DNA of 24,530 nt, taken from NCBI GenBank assembly GCA_900554205.1, contig USGM01000042.1, forward strand, positions 1-24,530. Reading direction: 5' to 3'. The DNA is from an uncultured Lachnospiraceae bacterium (GTDB lineage: Bacteria; Bacillota; Clostridia; Lachnospirales; Lachnospiraceae). This document shows, one piece after another, positions 6,773-14,368 of this stretch; within the stretch, counting starts at the first letter, position 1; each line of letters starts with the position of its first letter. The notes under the pieces were generated by a model. It saw nothing but the letters and a program-made list of their open reading frames with translations, ran no database searches and was not told the origin of the DNA. Position numbers and translations under genes: made by a program.

Positions 6773-8452
6773 ATGAGTGAGACAGAATCAAAGAATTTTA
6801 TTGAGATGATTATTGATAAGGATCTGGCGGAGGGTGTCTATGATACCGTGCATACCCGGTTCCCACCGGAGCCGAACGGCTATCTGCACATCGGACACGC
6901 CAAGAGCATTCTTTTGAATTACGGACTGGCACAGAAGTACAACGGCAAGTTCAATATGCGTTTTGACGACACCAACCCGACAAAGGAGGATATCGAGTTC
7001 GTTGAGTCCATCAAGGCGGACATCCAGTGGCTTGGCGCTGACTGGGAGGACAGGCTTTTCTTCGCGTCGAACTATTTCGGACAGATGTATGAGGCGGCTA
7101 TAAAGCTGATTAAAAAGGGAAAGGCATATGTCTCCGATCTCTCTGCGGAGCAGATCAAGGAGTACAGAGGCTCCTTCACGGAGCCGGGAAAAGACGATCC
7201 CGGCAGAGAGCGCTCCATGGAAGAGAATTTGCAGATGTTTGAAGATATGAAGGCGGGAAAATATGCGGACGGCGAGAAGGTTCTGAGAGCCCGTATTGAC
7301 ATGGCCTCCCCGAACATCAATATGCGTGATCCGGTCATTTACCGTGTCGCACATATGCACCATCACAATACCGGTGATACATGGTGCATCTATCCTATGT
7401 ATGATTTCGCACATCCGATCGAGGATGCGATCGAGGGGATCACACATTCCATCTGTACGATGGAGTTCGAGGATCACAGACCGCTCTACGACTGGGTTGT
7501 CAGGGAGCTGGAGTATCCGCATCCGCCGAAGCAGATCGAGTTCGCAAAGCTGTATCTGAAAAATGTGGTGACCGGAAAGAGATATATCAAAAAGCTGGTG
7601 CAGACCGGTATCGTGGACGGCTGGGACGATCCGAGACTGGTTTCCATCGCGGCGCTCAGACGGCGCGGCTTCACGCCGGAATCCATCAAGATGTTCGTGG
7701 AGATGTGCGGCGTATCGAAGGCAAACTCTATTGCGGATTATGCGGCACTGGAGTATTGTATCAGAGAGGACTTAAAGGCGAAGGCACCCCGCTACATGGC
7801 GGTGGTAGATCCGGTCAAGCTCGTGATTGACAATTACCCGGAGGATCAGACGGAGATGCTGCCCGCTGTGAACAACCCGGAGAATGAGGCACTTGGCACA
7901 AGGGAGATTCCCTTTGGCAGGGAGCTGTATATCGAGAGAGAGGACTTCATGGAGGAGCCTCCGAAGAAATATTTCCGTATGTTCCCCGGCAACGAGGTTC
8001 GTCTCATGAATGCTTACTTTGTGACCTGTACGGGCTGCGTGAAGGACGCTGACGGAAACGTTACGGAGGTACACTGTACCTACGATCCGGCTTCCAGAGG
8101 AGGGAACAGCCCCGACGGAAGGAAGGTCAAGGGTACGATCCACTGGGTTGCGGCAAAGACAGCTGTTCAGGCAGAGGTACGTCTCTATGAAAATCTGATC
8201 GATGAGACGGTGGCGGATGAGAAGGGCTCCATTTATAATGAGGAAGGCGAGCTGTATCTTAACCCGAATTCACTGACGGTGAAGCAGTGCTATCTCGAGC
8301 CTGCGTTTGCGGGGGCGAAGCCGTATGACAGGTTCCAGTTTGTCAGACAGGGCTTCTTCTGTGTGGATGCAAAGGATTCGACGGCGGAGAAGCTTGTGTT
8401 TAACCGGATCGTATCGTTGAAGAGTTCGTTTGTCCTGCCGAAAAAGGATTGA
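6773..8452 (+). CDS. glnS: Glutaminyl-tRNA synthetase
   Basis: This 559-residue class I synthetase charges tRNA-Gln with glutamine in the cytosol. The nucleotide-binding fold shows TRFPPEPNGYLHIGHAKS with HIGH at 39-42, then MRFDDTNPTKE. GDTWCIYPMYDFAHPIEDA and HSICTMEFEDHRPLY are typical of GlnRS rather than GluRS. The KMSKS loop is degenerate: VVTGKR at 265-270, just before GWDDPRLVSI. The C-terminal half is the two-barrel anticodon-binding region. A longer frame opens at GTG 6719, but the promoter -10 box and the AGGAAAG site at 6761-6767 favour ATG 6773. A DUF2225 gene follows after 20 bases, probably on the same mRNA. Having GlnRS means Gln-tRNA need not depend on GatCAB transamidation. 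Confidence 0.96.
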   Translation: MSETESKNFIEMIIDKDLAEGVYDTVHTRFPPEPNGYLHIGHAKSILLNYGLAQKYNGKFNMRFDDTNPTKEDIEFVESIKADIQWLGADWEDRLFFASNYFGQMYEAAIKLIKKGKAYVSDLSAEQIKEYRGSFTEPGKDDPGRERSMEENLQMFEDMKAGKYADGEKVLRARIDMASPNINMRDPVIYRVAHMHHHNTGDTWCIYPMYDFAHPIEDAIEGITHSICTMEFEDHRPLYDWVVRELEYPHPPKQIEFAKLYLKNVVTGKRYIKKLVQTGIVDGWDDPRLVSIAALRRRGFTPESIKMFVEMCGVSKANSIADYAALEYCIREDLKAKAPRYMAVVDPVKLVIDNYPEDQTEMLPAVNNPENEALGTREIPFGRELYIEREDFMEEPPKKYFRMFPGNEVRLMNAYFVTCTGCVKDADGNVTEVHCTYDPASRGGNSPDGRKVKGTIHWVAAKTAVQAEVRLYENLIDETVADEKGSIYNEEGELYLNPNSLTVKQCYLEPAFAGAKPYDRFQFVRQGFFCVDAKDSTAEKLVFNRIVSLKSSFVLPKKD

Positions 8453-8472
8453 TAAGAAGGGAAGGGTCTGAT

Positions 8473-9321
8473 ATGAGTATTTTATCCGGTCTTGGCGGAA
8501 TTGGTCTCGGTGGTCTCGAGGGAGTAGACCTTTTTGCGGAAGAGGAAAAGGAAGAGAAAAAGAAAGTGGTCGCTGCACCTCCGAAGGTAGAGGAGAAGGA
8601 TCTGATCTATGAGAAGAGCTTTAAATGTCCTGTCTGTGAGAAGGAGTTTAACGCGAAGATCATGAAGACAGGTAAGGCGAAGCTGATCGGTACCGACATG
8701 GATCTGCGGGCAAGATATGAAGGAATCGACTCCATGAAGTATGATGTGGAGCTGTGTCCGCACTGCGGTTATGCGGCATTGAGCAGATATTTCCCGAACA
8801 TCGGCGCCTCGCAGGCGAAGCTGATCCGTGAAAAAATCAGCGCCAATGTGCGTCTCACACAATATAACGATGAAATTTACAGCTATGAGCAGGCTTATGA
8901 GCGGTATAAGATCGCACTTGCCTGTGCAGTGGTCAAGAGAGCGAAGGCGAGCGAGAAGGCCTATATCTGCTTAAAGAGCGGCTGGCTGATGCGCGGCTGG
9001 GGAGAGAGCCTTCAGGAGAAAGGAAGCGAAGACCTGAAGCTGATCGGGGAACTGAAAAAGCAGGAGGATGAGTATCTGCAGAATGCTTACAAGGGCTTTG
9101 CAGAGGCGAGGCAGACAGAGAGCTTCCCGATGTGCGGCATGGACGAGATCACGATCGACTATCTGCTGGCTGTTCTGGCGGCAAGGTTCAAGAAGTATGA
9201 CATTGCAAGCAGACTGATTTCTTCCATTCTGACCTCAACGATGGCGAACTCGCGCACAAAGGAGAAGGCGAGAGACCTGAAGGATCAGATCGTTGCGGAA
9301 ATCAAGGCGAACGGACACTGA
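8473..9321 (+). CDS. DUF2225 family protein
   Basis: This 282-residue protein matches the DUF2225 family, which has no established function. A short Gly-rich and then Lys/Glu-rich N-terminus (1-45) leads into two Cys pairs, CPVC (in FKCPVCEKEF) and CPHC (in ELCPHCGYAA), about 45 residues apart. They probably bind one zinc. The rest is helical, with repeated Tyr/Ala/Lys-rich segments resembling TPR-like packing. No signal peptide or membrane segment is seen. ATG 8473, with a GAAGGG site just before it, is preferred over a TTG at 8449 that would add eight residues. The gene starts 20 bases after glnS and 39 bases before the MocR-type gene, so co-transcription is likely; the neighbours do not reveal its job. 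Confidence 0.85.
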   Translation: MSILSGLGGIGLGGLEGVDLFAEEEKEEKKKVVAAPPKVEEKDLIYEKSFKCPVCEKEFNAKIMKTGKAKLIGTDMDLRARYEGIDSMKYDVELCPHCGYAALSRYFPNIGASQAKLIREKISANVRLTQYNDEIYSYEQAYERYKIALACAVVKRAKASEKAYICLKSGWLMRGWGESLQEKGSEDLKLIGELKKQEDEYLQNAYKGFAEARQTESFPMCGMDEITIDYLLAVLAARFKKYDIASRLISSILTSTMANSRTKEKARDLKDQIVAEIKANGH

Positions 9322-9360
9322 CAGACACAGCCCATATGGCGGGATGCCGGGAGAACGACT

Positions 9361-10821
9361 ATGTATGAAATGACGATCCGTCTGCAAAGCGGCAGCGGCA
9401 TCTGCCTGTATGAGCAGATCTATGACTATATCAAGAAGGAAATTTCGGATGGGAAGCTTCAGGAGGGTGAGAGGCTTCCCTCCACTCGTTCTCTGGCAGA
9501 AAATTTGCAGGTCGCCAGAAGCACGGTGGATTATGCCTATGCGCAGCTTCAGGATGAGGGCTATATTGAGGCGAGACCTTATAAGGGATATTTTGTCTGT
9601 ACGATGGAAGAGTTTGCGCGGATGGACACCGGCGTAGGAAAGCGCCGGGGCGCGGCGGAAGTGGCTTTGAAGCCGAGGACGGAGGCTGCGGAATATCTCT
9701 ATGACTTTTCCCCTCATGAGATCGATATGACGGGCTTTCCCTTCGGCATCTGGAAGAAGATTACGAAGAATATTCTGACGGACGCGAACAGCGAGCTTTT
9801 TGCAAGAGGAGAACCGCAGGGCGATTACCGTCTGAGGGAAACGATCGGCAGATACCTTCATTCTTCGAGGGGAGTGAACTGCGACCCGGAGCAGATTATT
9901 GTCGGGGCGGGAAACGACTACCTTCTGCTGCTGCTGGAGAAGCTGCTGGGACGTGACGTCTGTGTTGCGATGGAGAATCCAACCTATTTCCGCTCCTATC
10001 AGATCTTTCAGTCCTTTTCCTACCGGGTGATTACGGTGGAGAGGGATGACAGCGGCATGAAGACGGAGCCTCTCGAGAGAGAAGGAGTCAATGCCGTCTA
10101 TGCCATGCCTTCGCATCAGTTTCCGTCCGGCACGATTATGCCGATCGGAAGAAGACTTGAGCTTTTGAGGTGGGCGGACAGGGAGCCCGACAGATATATC
10201 ATCGAAGATGACTACGACAGTGAGTTCCGGTATCACGGAAAACCAATACCTGCCTTGCAGGCGAATGACGAACATGGAAGCGTCATCTATCTTGGCAGCT
10301 TTTCCAAGGCGATTGCACCGGCAATCCGTATCAGCTTCATGGTGCTGCCGAAGCCGCTGTTGGAAAAATACCAGAGGGAGCTGGCATTTTATTCCTGTAC
10401 CGTGTCAAGAATCGATCAGAGCATTCTGAATGAGTTTATCAGGGAGGGCTATTTTGAGCGCCATCTGAACCGGATGAGAAAGATCTACCGTGCCAAGCAT
10501 GAGCTCCTTCTGGAGGAACTGCGGCCGTTCAGAACCCGGTTCAGGATCACCGGAGAGAATGCGGGGCTGCACCTTGTACTGACGGCAAAGGGGAAGAACC
10601 TCAGCAAAACGGAGCTGGTGAAGGCAGCGGCAGCCGCAGGCGTGCGGGTCTACGGTATGTCGGAAGGAATGGAAGGCGGCGGGGAGAATTACGGACAGAG
10701 CGAAGCTGCAGCCGTCCTGCTGGGCTTTGGCGCGCTGAGCCATGAGCAGATCAGGGAGGGCGTTGCCAGACTCAGAGAGGTCTGGCTTGGAATAGAGAGA
10801 AAAAGCCTCTCACCGGAGTGA
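9361..10821 (+). CDS. MocR-family transcription regulator (GntR helix-turn-helix plus aminotransferase-like domain)
   Basis: This 486-residue protein joins an N-terminal GntR-type winged helix (about 8-80: LYEQIYDYIKKEI, then GERLPSTRSLAENLQVARST) to a fold-type I aminotransferase domain (about 112-480). PLP-site features are MPSHQFPSG (249-257), the DDYDSEFRY segment (283-291) and the Schiff-base lysine K316 in GSFSKAIAPAIR. Such proteins are usually DNA-binding regulators that sense PLP or an amino compound (PdxR, GabR) rather than metabolic enzymes. No pyridoxal or GABA gene is adjacent, so the target is unknown. It probably ends the glnS-DUF2225 unit. The ribosome site (GGGAGA) is modest, and the stop codon lies inside the terminator hairpin. 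Confidence 0.93.
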   Translation: MYEMTIRLQSGSGICLYEQIYDYIKKEISDGKLQEGERLPSTRSLAENLQVARSTVDYAYAQLQDEGYIEARPYKGYFVCTMEEFARMDTGVGKRRGAAEVALKPRTEAAEYLYDFSPHEIDMTGFPFGIWKKITKNILTDANSELFARGEPQGDYRLRETIGRYLHSSRGVNCDPEQIIVGAGNDYLLLLLEKLLGRDVCVAMENPTYFRSYQIFQSFSYRVITVERDDSGMKTEPLEREGVNAVYAMPSHQFPSGTIMPIGRRLELLRWADREPDRYIIEDDYDSEFRYHGKPIPALQANDEHGSVIYLGSFSKAIAPAIRISFMVLPKPLLEKYQRELAFYSCTVSRIDQSILNEFIREGYFERHLNRMRKIYRAKHELLLEELRPFRTRFRITGENAGLHLVLTAKGKNLSKTELVKAAAAAGVRVYGMSEGMEGGGENYGQSEAAAVLLGFGALSHEQIREGVARLREVWLGIERKSLSPE

Positions 10822-10831
10822 GGGGCTTTTT
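10800..10831. terminator. Bidirectional terminator between the MocR gene and the small acidic protein gene
   Basis: GCCTCTCAC (10805-10813) pairs with GTGAGGGGC (10818-10826) around a CGGA tetraloop, flanked by AAAAA on the left and TTTTT on the right. With A- and T-tracts on both sides it can work in both directions, which suits the convergent genes on either side. The MocR stop codon TGA (10819-10821) is within the right arm. Confidence 0.88.
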
Positions 10832-10838
10832 CAGGAAG

Positions 10839-11195
10839 TTAATTGTCCGTCATAGGAGGCTCTTCATCGGAAGCATCCTCTTCATCGAAGAATTCCTCTA
10901 CGTTTTCGATTGCATCGTCTGCCTTTTCTACAGTCTGTTCCACGGTATCCTTGAGAGGAGTGAAGCTGTCGGCCTTTTCCTCCGGCTTCTCGGCCTTCGG
11001 CTCCGGTGTCAGGGGCACATAGCTGCGTGACTTTGTCACTTCTTTCTCATCGGGTTCTTCGCTGAAGTCGTCGTAATCCTCATCCTCAGCGGGGGTGTCG
11101 GCTGCATTCTTTTTTTGCAGATAGTGGTGTGCTGCAGCTGCAACAGTACCTATTGCCGCAGCGAAAAGAAGAACTTTTTTAAATTTCTTTGCCAT
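10839..11195 (-). CDS. Small membrane-anchored acidic protein, function unknown
   Basis: This 118-residue protein has a Lys-rich start (MAKKFKK) and one hydrophobic segment (about 7-25, rich in Ala), probably a membrane anchor or uncleaved signal. The rest is a very acidic, Glu/Asp/Pro-rich tail with segments such as EDEDYDDFSEEPDEKE and two amphipathic stretches (DTVEQTVEKADDAIENVEEFF). The tail looks disordered or coiled. The start is well supported by AAGGAG (minus strand) six bases before the ATG. I recognise no family with a known function; the anchor plus charged tail resembles small envelope-associated proteins. It shares a terminator with the convergent MocR gene and diverges from the TetR-family gene across a 158-base gap. 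Confidence 0.8.
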   Translation of the reverse strand: MAKKFKKVLLFAAAIGTVAAAAHHYLQKKNAADTPAEDEDYDDFSEEPDEKEVTKSRSYVPLTPEPKAEKPEEKADSFTPLKDTVEQTVEKADDAIENVEEFFDEEDASDEEPPMTDN

Positions 11196-11291
11196 AGGTT
11201 GCTCCTTTCGATTCCGTTTAAGTTATGATAATTTTAATACTATTCTGCGGAATTGAAAAGGGAATATGTACAATTTTAGGAAAATTTTATG

Positions 11292-11327
11292 GTTTCTATC
11301 GGAAAGAAATTATGCTACTATAGAAAC
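11292..11327 (+). promoter_or_regulatory. Promoter with perfect inverted repeat before the TetR-family gene
   Basis: GTTTCTAT (11292-11299) and ATAGAAAC (11320-11327) are perfect inverted copies separated by 20 bases. An extended -10 box (TG at 11313-11314, TACTAT 11316-11321) overlaps the right arm, and the expected -35 position (11293-11298, a poor match) falls in the left arm. This arrangement suggests autorepression by the regulator encoded just downstream; binding is inferred, not shown. Confidence 0.5.
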
Positions 11328-11353
11328 ATCTGAGTGGAACAGGAGCAGGATTT

Positions 11354-11962
11354 ATGAACGGTAAGTTCTTTGATTTGAAAAAAGAAAAGCAGGACAGAAT
11401 GATTAACGCGGCGCTGAAAATATTTGCGCTCCAGGGCTACCGCCATGCGAGCACGGATGACATTGTCAGGGAGGCGGCGATCAGCAAGGGACTCCTTTTC
11501 CATTATTTCGGGAGTAAAATCGGAGTGTATAAGTTTATCTATGATTACAGTGTGAGATATATGACGCTGGAGCTGCGGTCGACGGTCGATCCGGCGGAGC
11601 GCGATCTGTTCGCGGTCATGAAGCAGACCGAATGTGCCCGCATGCACGCAATGAGAGGCTACCCCTACATGCAGCAGTTTTTGAATCGTTCGATGTCGGA
11701 GGATGTCAGCGAAGCGCTTCTGGCGATAGAGGAGAAGCGGGGAGCGCTTGAGGAGGTCTATCAGGCAATCAATGCGCAGATCGATTACAGTCGTCTTCCC
11801 GGAAAGGTAGATGGGGAGAAGCTGCGGAAGATGCTTGATTTTACGATCAAGGGACTGATGACGGAGCGGTTTCAGAATGCCTCCTTCCAGCCGGAAATGC
11901 TATATGAGGAGATCTGTGTTTATCTGGATATGATGAGAGAGCTTGTCTGCGCCCCGCAGTGA
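11354..11962 (+). CDS. TetR/AcrR family transcriptional regulator
   Basis: This 202-residue protein has the N-terminal TetR DNA-binding domain (about 12-60): DRMINAALKIFALQGYRHAS, then DDIVREAAISKGLLFHYFGSK with the typical GLLFHYFGSK recognition-helix end. The remaining 140 residues form the variable helical ligand and dimer domain; its ligand cannot be told from sequence. The start is ATG 11354 with AGGAG at 11341-11345. A palindrome covering its promoter suggests autoregulation. Possible targets are the divergent small acidic protein gene or its own gene; no efflux pump gene is adjacent. It faces the convergent DUF6062 gene with a 29-base gap that has a weak inverted repeat but no clear T-tract. 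Confidence 0.93.
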   Translation: MNGKFFDLKKEKQDRMINAALKIFALQGYRHASTDDIVREAAISKGLLFHYFGSKIGVYKFIYDYSVRYMTLELRSTVDPAERDLFAVMKQTECARMHAMRGYPYMQQFLNRSMSEDVSEALLAIEEKRGALEEVYQAINAQIDYSRLPGKVDGEKLRKMLDFTIKGLMTERFQNASFQPEMLYEEICVYLDMMRELVCAPQ

Positions 11963-11991
11963 GGGCAGAGCGCAGATAAAAGTGCGGGCGG

Positions 11992-12753
11992 TTATTTGCC
12001 GGGGTGATAGGAGCCATCGGCGGGATAGCCGCCTTTTAGTTTCTGCATTCCGCGCTGTATGGCATCCCTGGAGTTCTTCCAGTCTGCGTCCTTGTTGCGG
12101 TAGTCGAATTTTTCCACCATCCATGCGACATCCTCCGCGAGCCGCTCCATATTCTGTTCCATGAGCGGGAACATGCATTGATAGAAGCCCTCCCGCTCCC
12201 TGTCGCCCAGCTTGGCGTCGGAGGCGCTGCACAGATCGCCGAAATGGGTCAGGCAGAAGCCCTTGCTCTTCCGCACCTTTTCCCGGAAATCGTCATCCTG
12301 CTTCCAGAGATAGAAGAAGGTGTCCATATAGCGGTCATAGGTCTCCTGAAACTGGTTGCAGATGTAGCAGGAGTCCTCTTTGCGGCGAACCCATGAGGCG
12401 ATGGCATTTCCGCTCTCCGTGCTCTTGCGGAATTTGTCCTTCAGGGAGGTTTTGCCAGGGCGGAAGCTCTTGAACTCTGCATTCATCTCGCGGATCATTC
12501 TCTGATAATGCGTCTTGAGAATCCATGCGTTGCCGAGCGTGTTGCCGTAGTCAAACATTTTTTGGAAATGGGGGCGGCAGAAGCCTGCCTTGTCGGTCAT
12601 CTCACGGATGTCAGCCTCCATGTAGGAAGCGCTGCTGCCGAGAACAAAGTCCAGAAGATCATGCTCAATGCTTCTCTCGATGAAGCAGAAAGGACATTCG
12701 TCATTGGCATCTATGGCATCATTCAGGGGGATGGTATAAAGCTGCTCTTTCAT
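11992..12753 (-). CDS. DUF6062 family protein with two Cys/His motif pairs
   Basis: This 253-residue protein appears to belong to DUF6062, known mainly from Lachnospiraceae and relatives and without assigned function. It contains an internally repeated pattern: ECPFC followed about 45 residues later by GFCRPHF, then SCYIC followed about 40 residues later by GFCLTHF. Each CxxC plus CxxH set could bind one metal ion. The body is helical and rich in Arg, Lys, Asp and Glu, with no signal peptide or membrane segment. ATG at 12753 is chosen because AAGGAG precedes it on the minus strand at good spacing; the frame stays open for 33 more codons upstream, but without such a site. It is convergent with the TetR-family gene and divergent from the MBOAT gene. 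Confidence 0.8.
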   Translation of the reverse strand: MKEQLYTIPLNDAIDANDECPFCFIERSIEHDLLDFVLGSSASYMEADIREMTDKAGFCRPHFQKMFDYGNTLGNAWILKTHYQRMIREMNAEFKSFRPGKTSLKDKFRKSTESGNAIASWVRRKEDSCYICNQFQETYDRYMDTFFYLWKQDDDFREKVRKSKGFCLTHFGDLCSASDAKLGDREREGFYQCMFPLMEQNMERLAEDVAWMVEKFDYRNKDADWKNSRDAIQRGMQKLKGGYPADGSYHPGK

Positions 12754-12823
12754 ATACAGTCTCCTTATAAGCGTCTGGGTTTCTATTTCGTCTGGTATCC
12801 GATACATCCAGTGTAACGCATTC

Positions 12824-12852
12824 ATTACATAAATACTACTTATTTGTAACAA
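12824..12852 (-). promoter_or_regulatory. Likely promoter of the DUF6062 gene
   Basis: On the minus strand TTGTTA (12852-12847), a 17-base spacer and TGTAAT (12829-12824) give a reasonable sigma-A promoter about 70 bases before the ATG at 12753. The upstream in-frame extension overlaps this site, which further supports the shorter protein. Confidence 0.45.
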
Positions 12853-12881
12853 TTTGGAACTAAAATTTAAGATTTTTTAGG

Positions 12882-12910
12882 TTGTCACATGCCTTGTCGC
12901 AGGATATGAT
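12882..12910 (+). promoter_or_regulatory. Promoter of the MBOAT-SGNH pair
   Basis: TTGTCA (12882-12887), a 17-base spacer and TATGAT (12905-12910) make a strong sigma-A-type promoter. A start near 12917 leaves a leader of under 30 bases before the TTG codon at 12945, with no good ribosome site in it. Confidence 0.65.
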
Positions 12911-12944
12911 ATAGATAAAGATGAGATGAAAGATGTGATACTTT

Positions 12945-14339
12945 TTGATATTCAGCAGCATAGAATTTTTACTCTTCTTTCTGCCTGTTTTTTTAGTAGT
13001 ATACCGACTGGTGCCGGATCGGATGAAAAATGCAGTGCTTCTTCTCGGAAGCCTGATTTTTTACGCCTATGGGGAGCCAAAGTTCCTTGTGCTGCTCATG
13101 GTTTCTGTTCTGGTGAATTATTTTTTCGGACTGCATATCGGACAGGGAGCGCGACAGAAGGGAACAGATAGAAAACAAAAGAAAAGAAAATATGACTGCA
13201 GGCGGAAATGCCTGTTTGTGACGGCAATTGCGCTGAACGTAGGGGTGCTGGCGCTTTTTAAGAGCGGTATCGGTGAAGTGGGACTACCGTTGGGCATCAG
13301 CTTCTACACCTTTCAGATACTCGCTTATCTGATTGATGTGTACAGGGGAGATGTGGGAAGGGAGATCTCCTTCCTGCGCTTTGCAACCTACATTATCATG
13401 TTTCCGCAGCTGATTTCGGGGCCGCTTGTCAGTTATGGGGAGATGCGGGACTCTCTCTATAAGCGCAAGGTAGATGCCGCCGGCCTACAGGAAGGGCTTA
13501 AGGTGTTCACTGTCGGACTGGCGTTTAAGGTTCTTCTTGCCGACAGACTTGGCTTTCTCTGGCAGGAGGTACAGGTAACAGGGTTTGAGAGCATTTCCAC
13601 GCCGCTGGCATGGATCGCGGCAATCGCATATTCATTGAAGATCTATTTCGATTTTTACGGCTATTCGCTGATGGCAATAGGTCTTGGCAGAATGTTGGGC
13701 TTCCGGCTTCCGGAGAACTTTAAGGAGCCATATATGTCGGGAACCGTGAGGGAATTTTACCGAAGATGGCATATTACGCTGGGAAACTGGTTCTGCAAAT
13801 ATGTCTATATTCCGCTGGGCGGCAACCGGCGCGGCGAGTTCCGCACGGTGTGTAACCTGCTTCTGGTCTGGGCGCTGACAGCGGTCTGGCACGGGAGTAC
13901 AGCAAATTTCCTTATCTGGGGAATGCTGCTCTGGTTGCTGATCGTCGTGGAAAAGCGGCTGACGGCAATGGGGGCCGACAGGCTGTTCCGAAAGGGCATC
14001 CTGCGGTGCGTGCCGCATCTGTATCTGTGGATCGTCATTCCGGTCACATGGGTCTGCTTCGCGGTGACGGATGTATCCCAGCTTCAGGTCTATCTTGGCA
14101 GAATGTTCTCGCTGAACGAAGGAATCCGTATCAGCGCGGGTGACTGGCTGAAGGCTTTGTCAAATTACGGCTATCTGCTTGCCGCCGGGGCATTTGCGTG
14201 CACACCGGCGCTGAAAAAGCTGTTCCGGAGATGGAAGGACAGTCTTGTGGCGGCGGTGATCCTTGTTGTGATCTTCTGGGTATGTGTGTGGAGATTGCAG
14301 GTCGAGGGAAATAATCCGTTTATGTATTTCAGATTTTAG
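12945..14339 (+). CDS. MBOAT-family membrane O-acyltransferase (AlgI/PatA-like)
   Basis: This 464-residue polytopic membrane protein matches bacterial MBOAT proteins that pass acyl groups, usually acetyl, across the membrane for modification of cell-surface sugars. The start MIFSSIEFLLFFLP, then PLGISFYTFQ (115-124), IDVYRG, DFYGYSLMAIGLGRMLGF and REFYRRWHITLGNWF with PLGGNR are family hallmarks. The catalytic histidine is H316 in VWHG, and H276 in RRWH is the second conserved one. The start is TTG at 12945: a stop at 12936 blocks extension, and this residue matches the usual family N-terminus, but no clear ribosome site precedes it. A membrane-anchored SGNH protein follows after 29 bases, the usual partner. 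D-alanyl transfer (DltB) is less likely because no dlt genes are near. Confidence 0.9.
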   Translation: MIFSSIEFLLFFLPVFLVVYRLVPDRMKNAVLLLGSLIFYAYGEPKFLVLLMVSVLVNYFFGLHIGQGARQKGTDRKQKKRKYDCRRKCLFVTAIALNVGVLALFKSGIGEVGLPLGISFYTFQILAYLIDVYRGDVGREISFLRFATYIIMFPQLISGPLVSYGEMRDSLYKRKVDAAGLQEGLKVFTVGLAFKVLLADRLGFLWQEVQVTGFESISTPLAWIAAIAYSLKIYFDFYGYSLMAIGLGRMLGFRLPENFKEPYMSGTVREFYRRWHITLGNWFCKYVYIPLGGNRRGEFRTVCNLLLVWALTAVWHGSTANFLIWGMLLWLLIVVEKRLTAMGADRLFRKGILRCVPHLYLWIVIPVTWVCFAVTDVSQLQVYLGRMFSLNEGIRISAGDWLKALSNYGYLLAAGAFACTPALKKLFRRWKDSLVAAVILVVIFWVCVWRLQVEGNNPFMYFRF

Positions 14340-14368
14340 AGTGTTTTTGTGTCCGGCAGTCCGGACAG

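Noticed and set aside
9235..10275. Open frame of 346 codons on the minus strand, opposite the MocR-type gene
   Set aside because: No ribosome site or recognisable motifs; the sense frame is a clear GntR/aminotransferase fusion.
11946..11979. Inverted repeat TCTGCGC/GCGCAGA at the TetR-DUF6062 junction as a shared terminator
   Set aside because: The 7-bp stem has a loop of about 18 bases and no T-tract on either strand, so I do not call it a terminator.
12926..13171. ATG-started frame overlapping the start of the MBOAT gene
   Set aside because: It lacks a ribosome site and hydrophobic pattern; the overlapping frame from TTG 12945 carries the MBOAT N-terminus.
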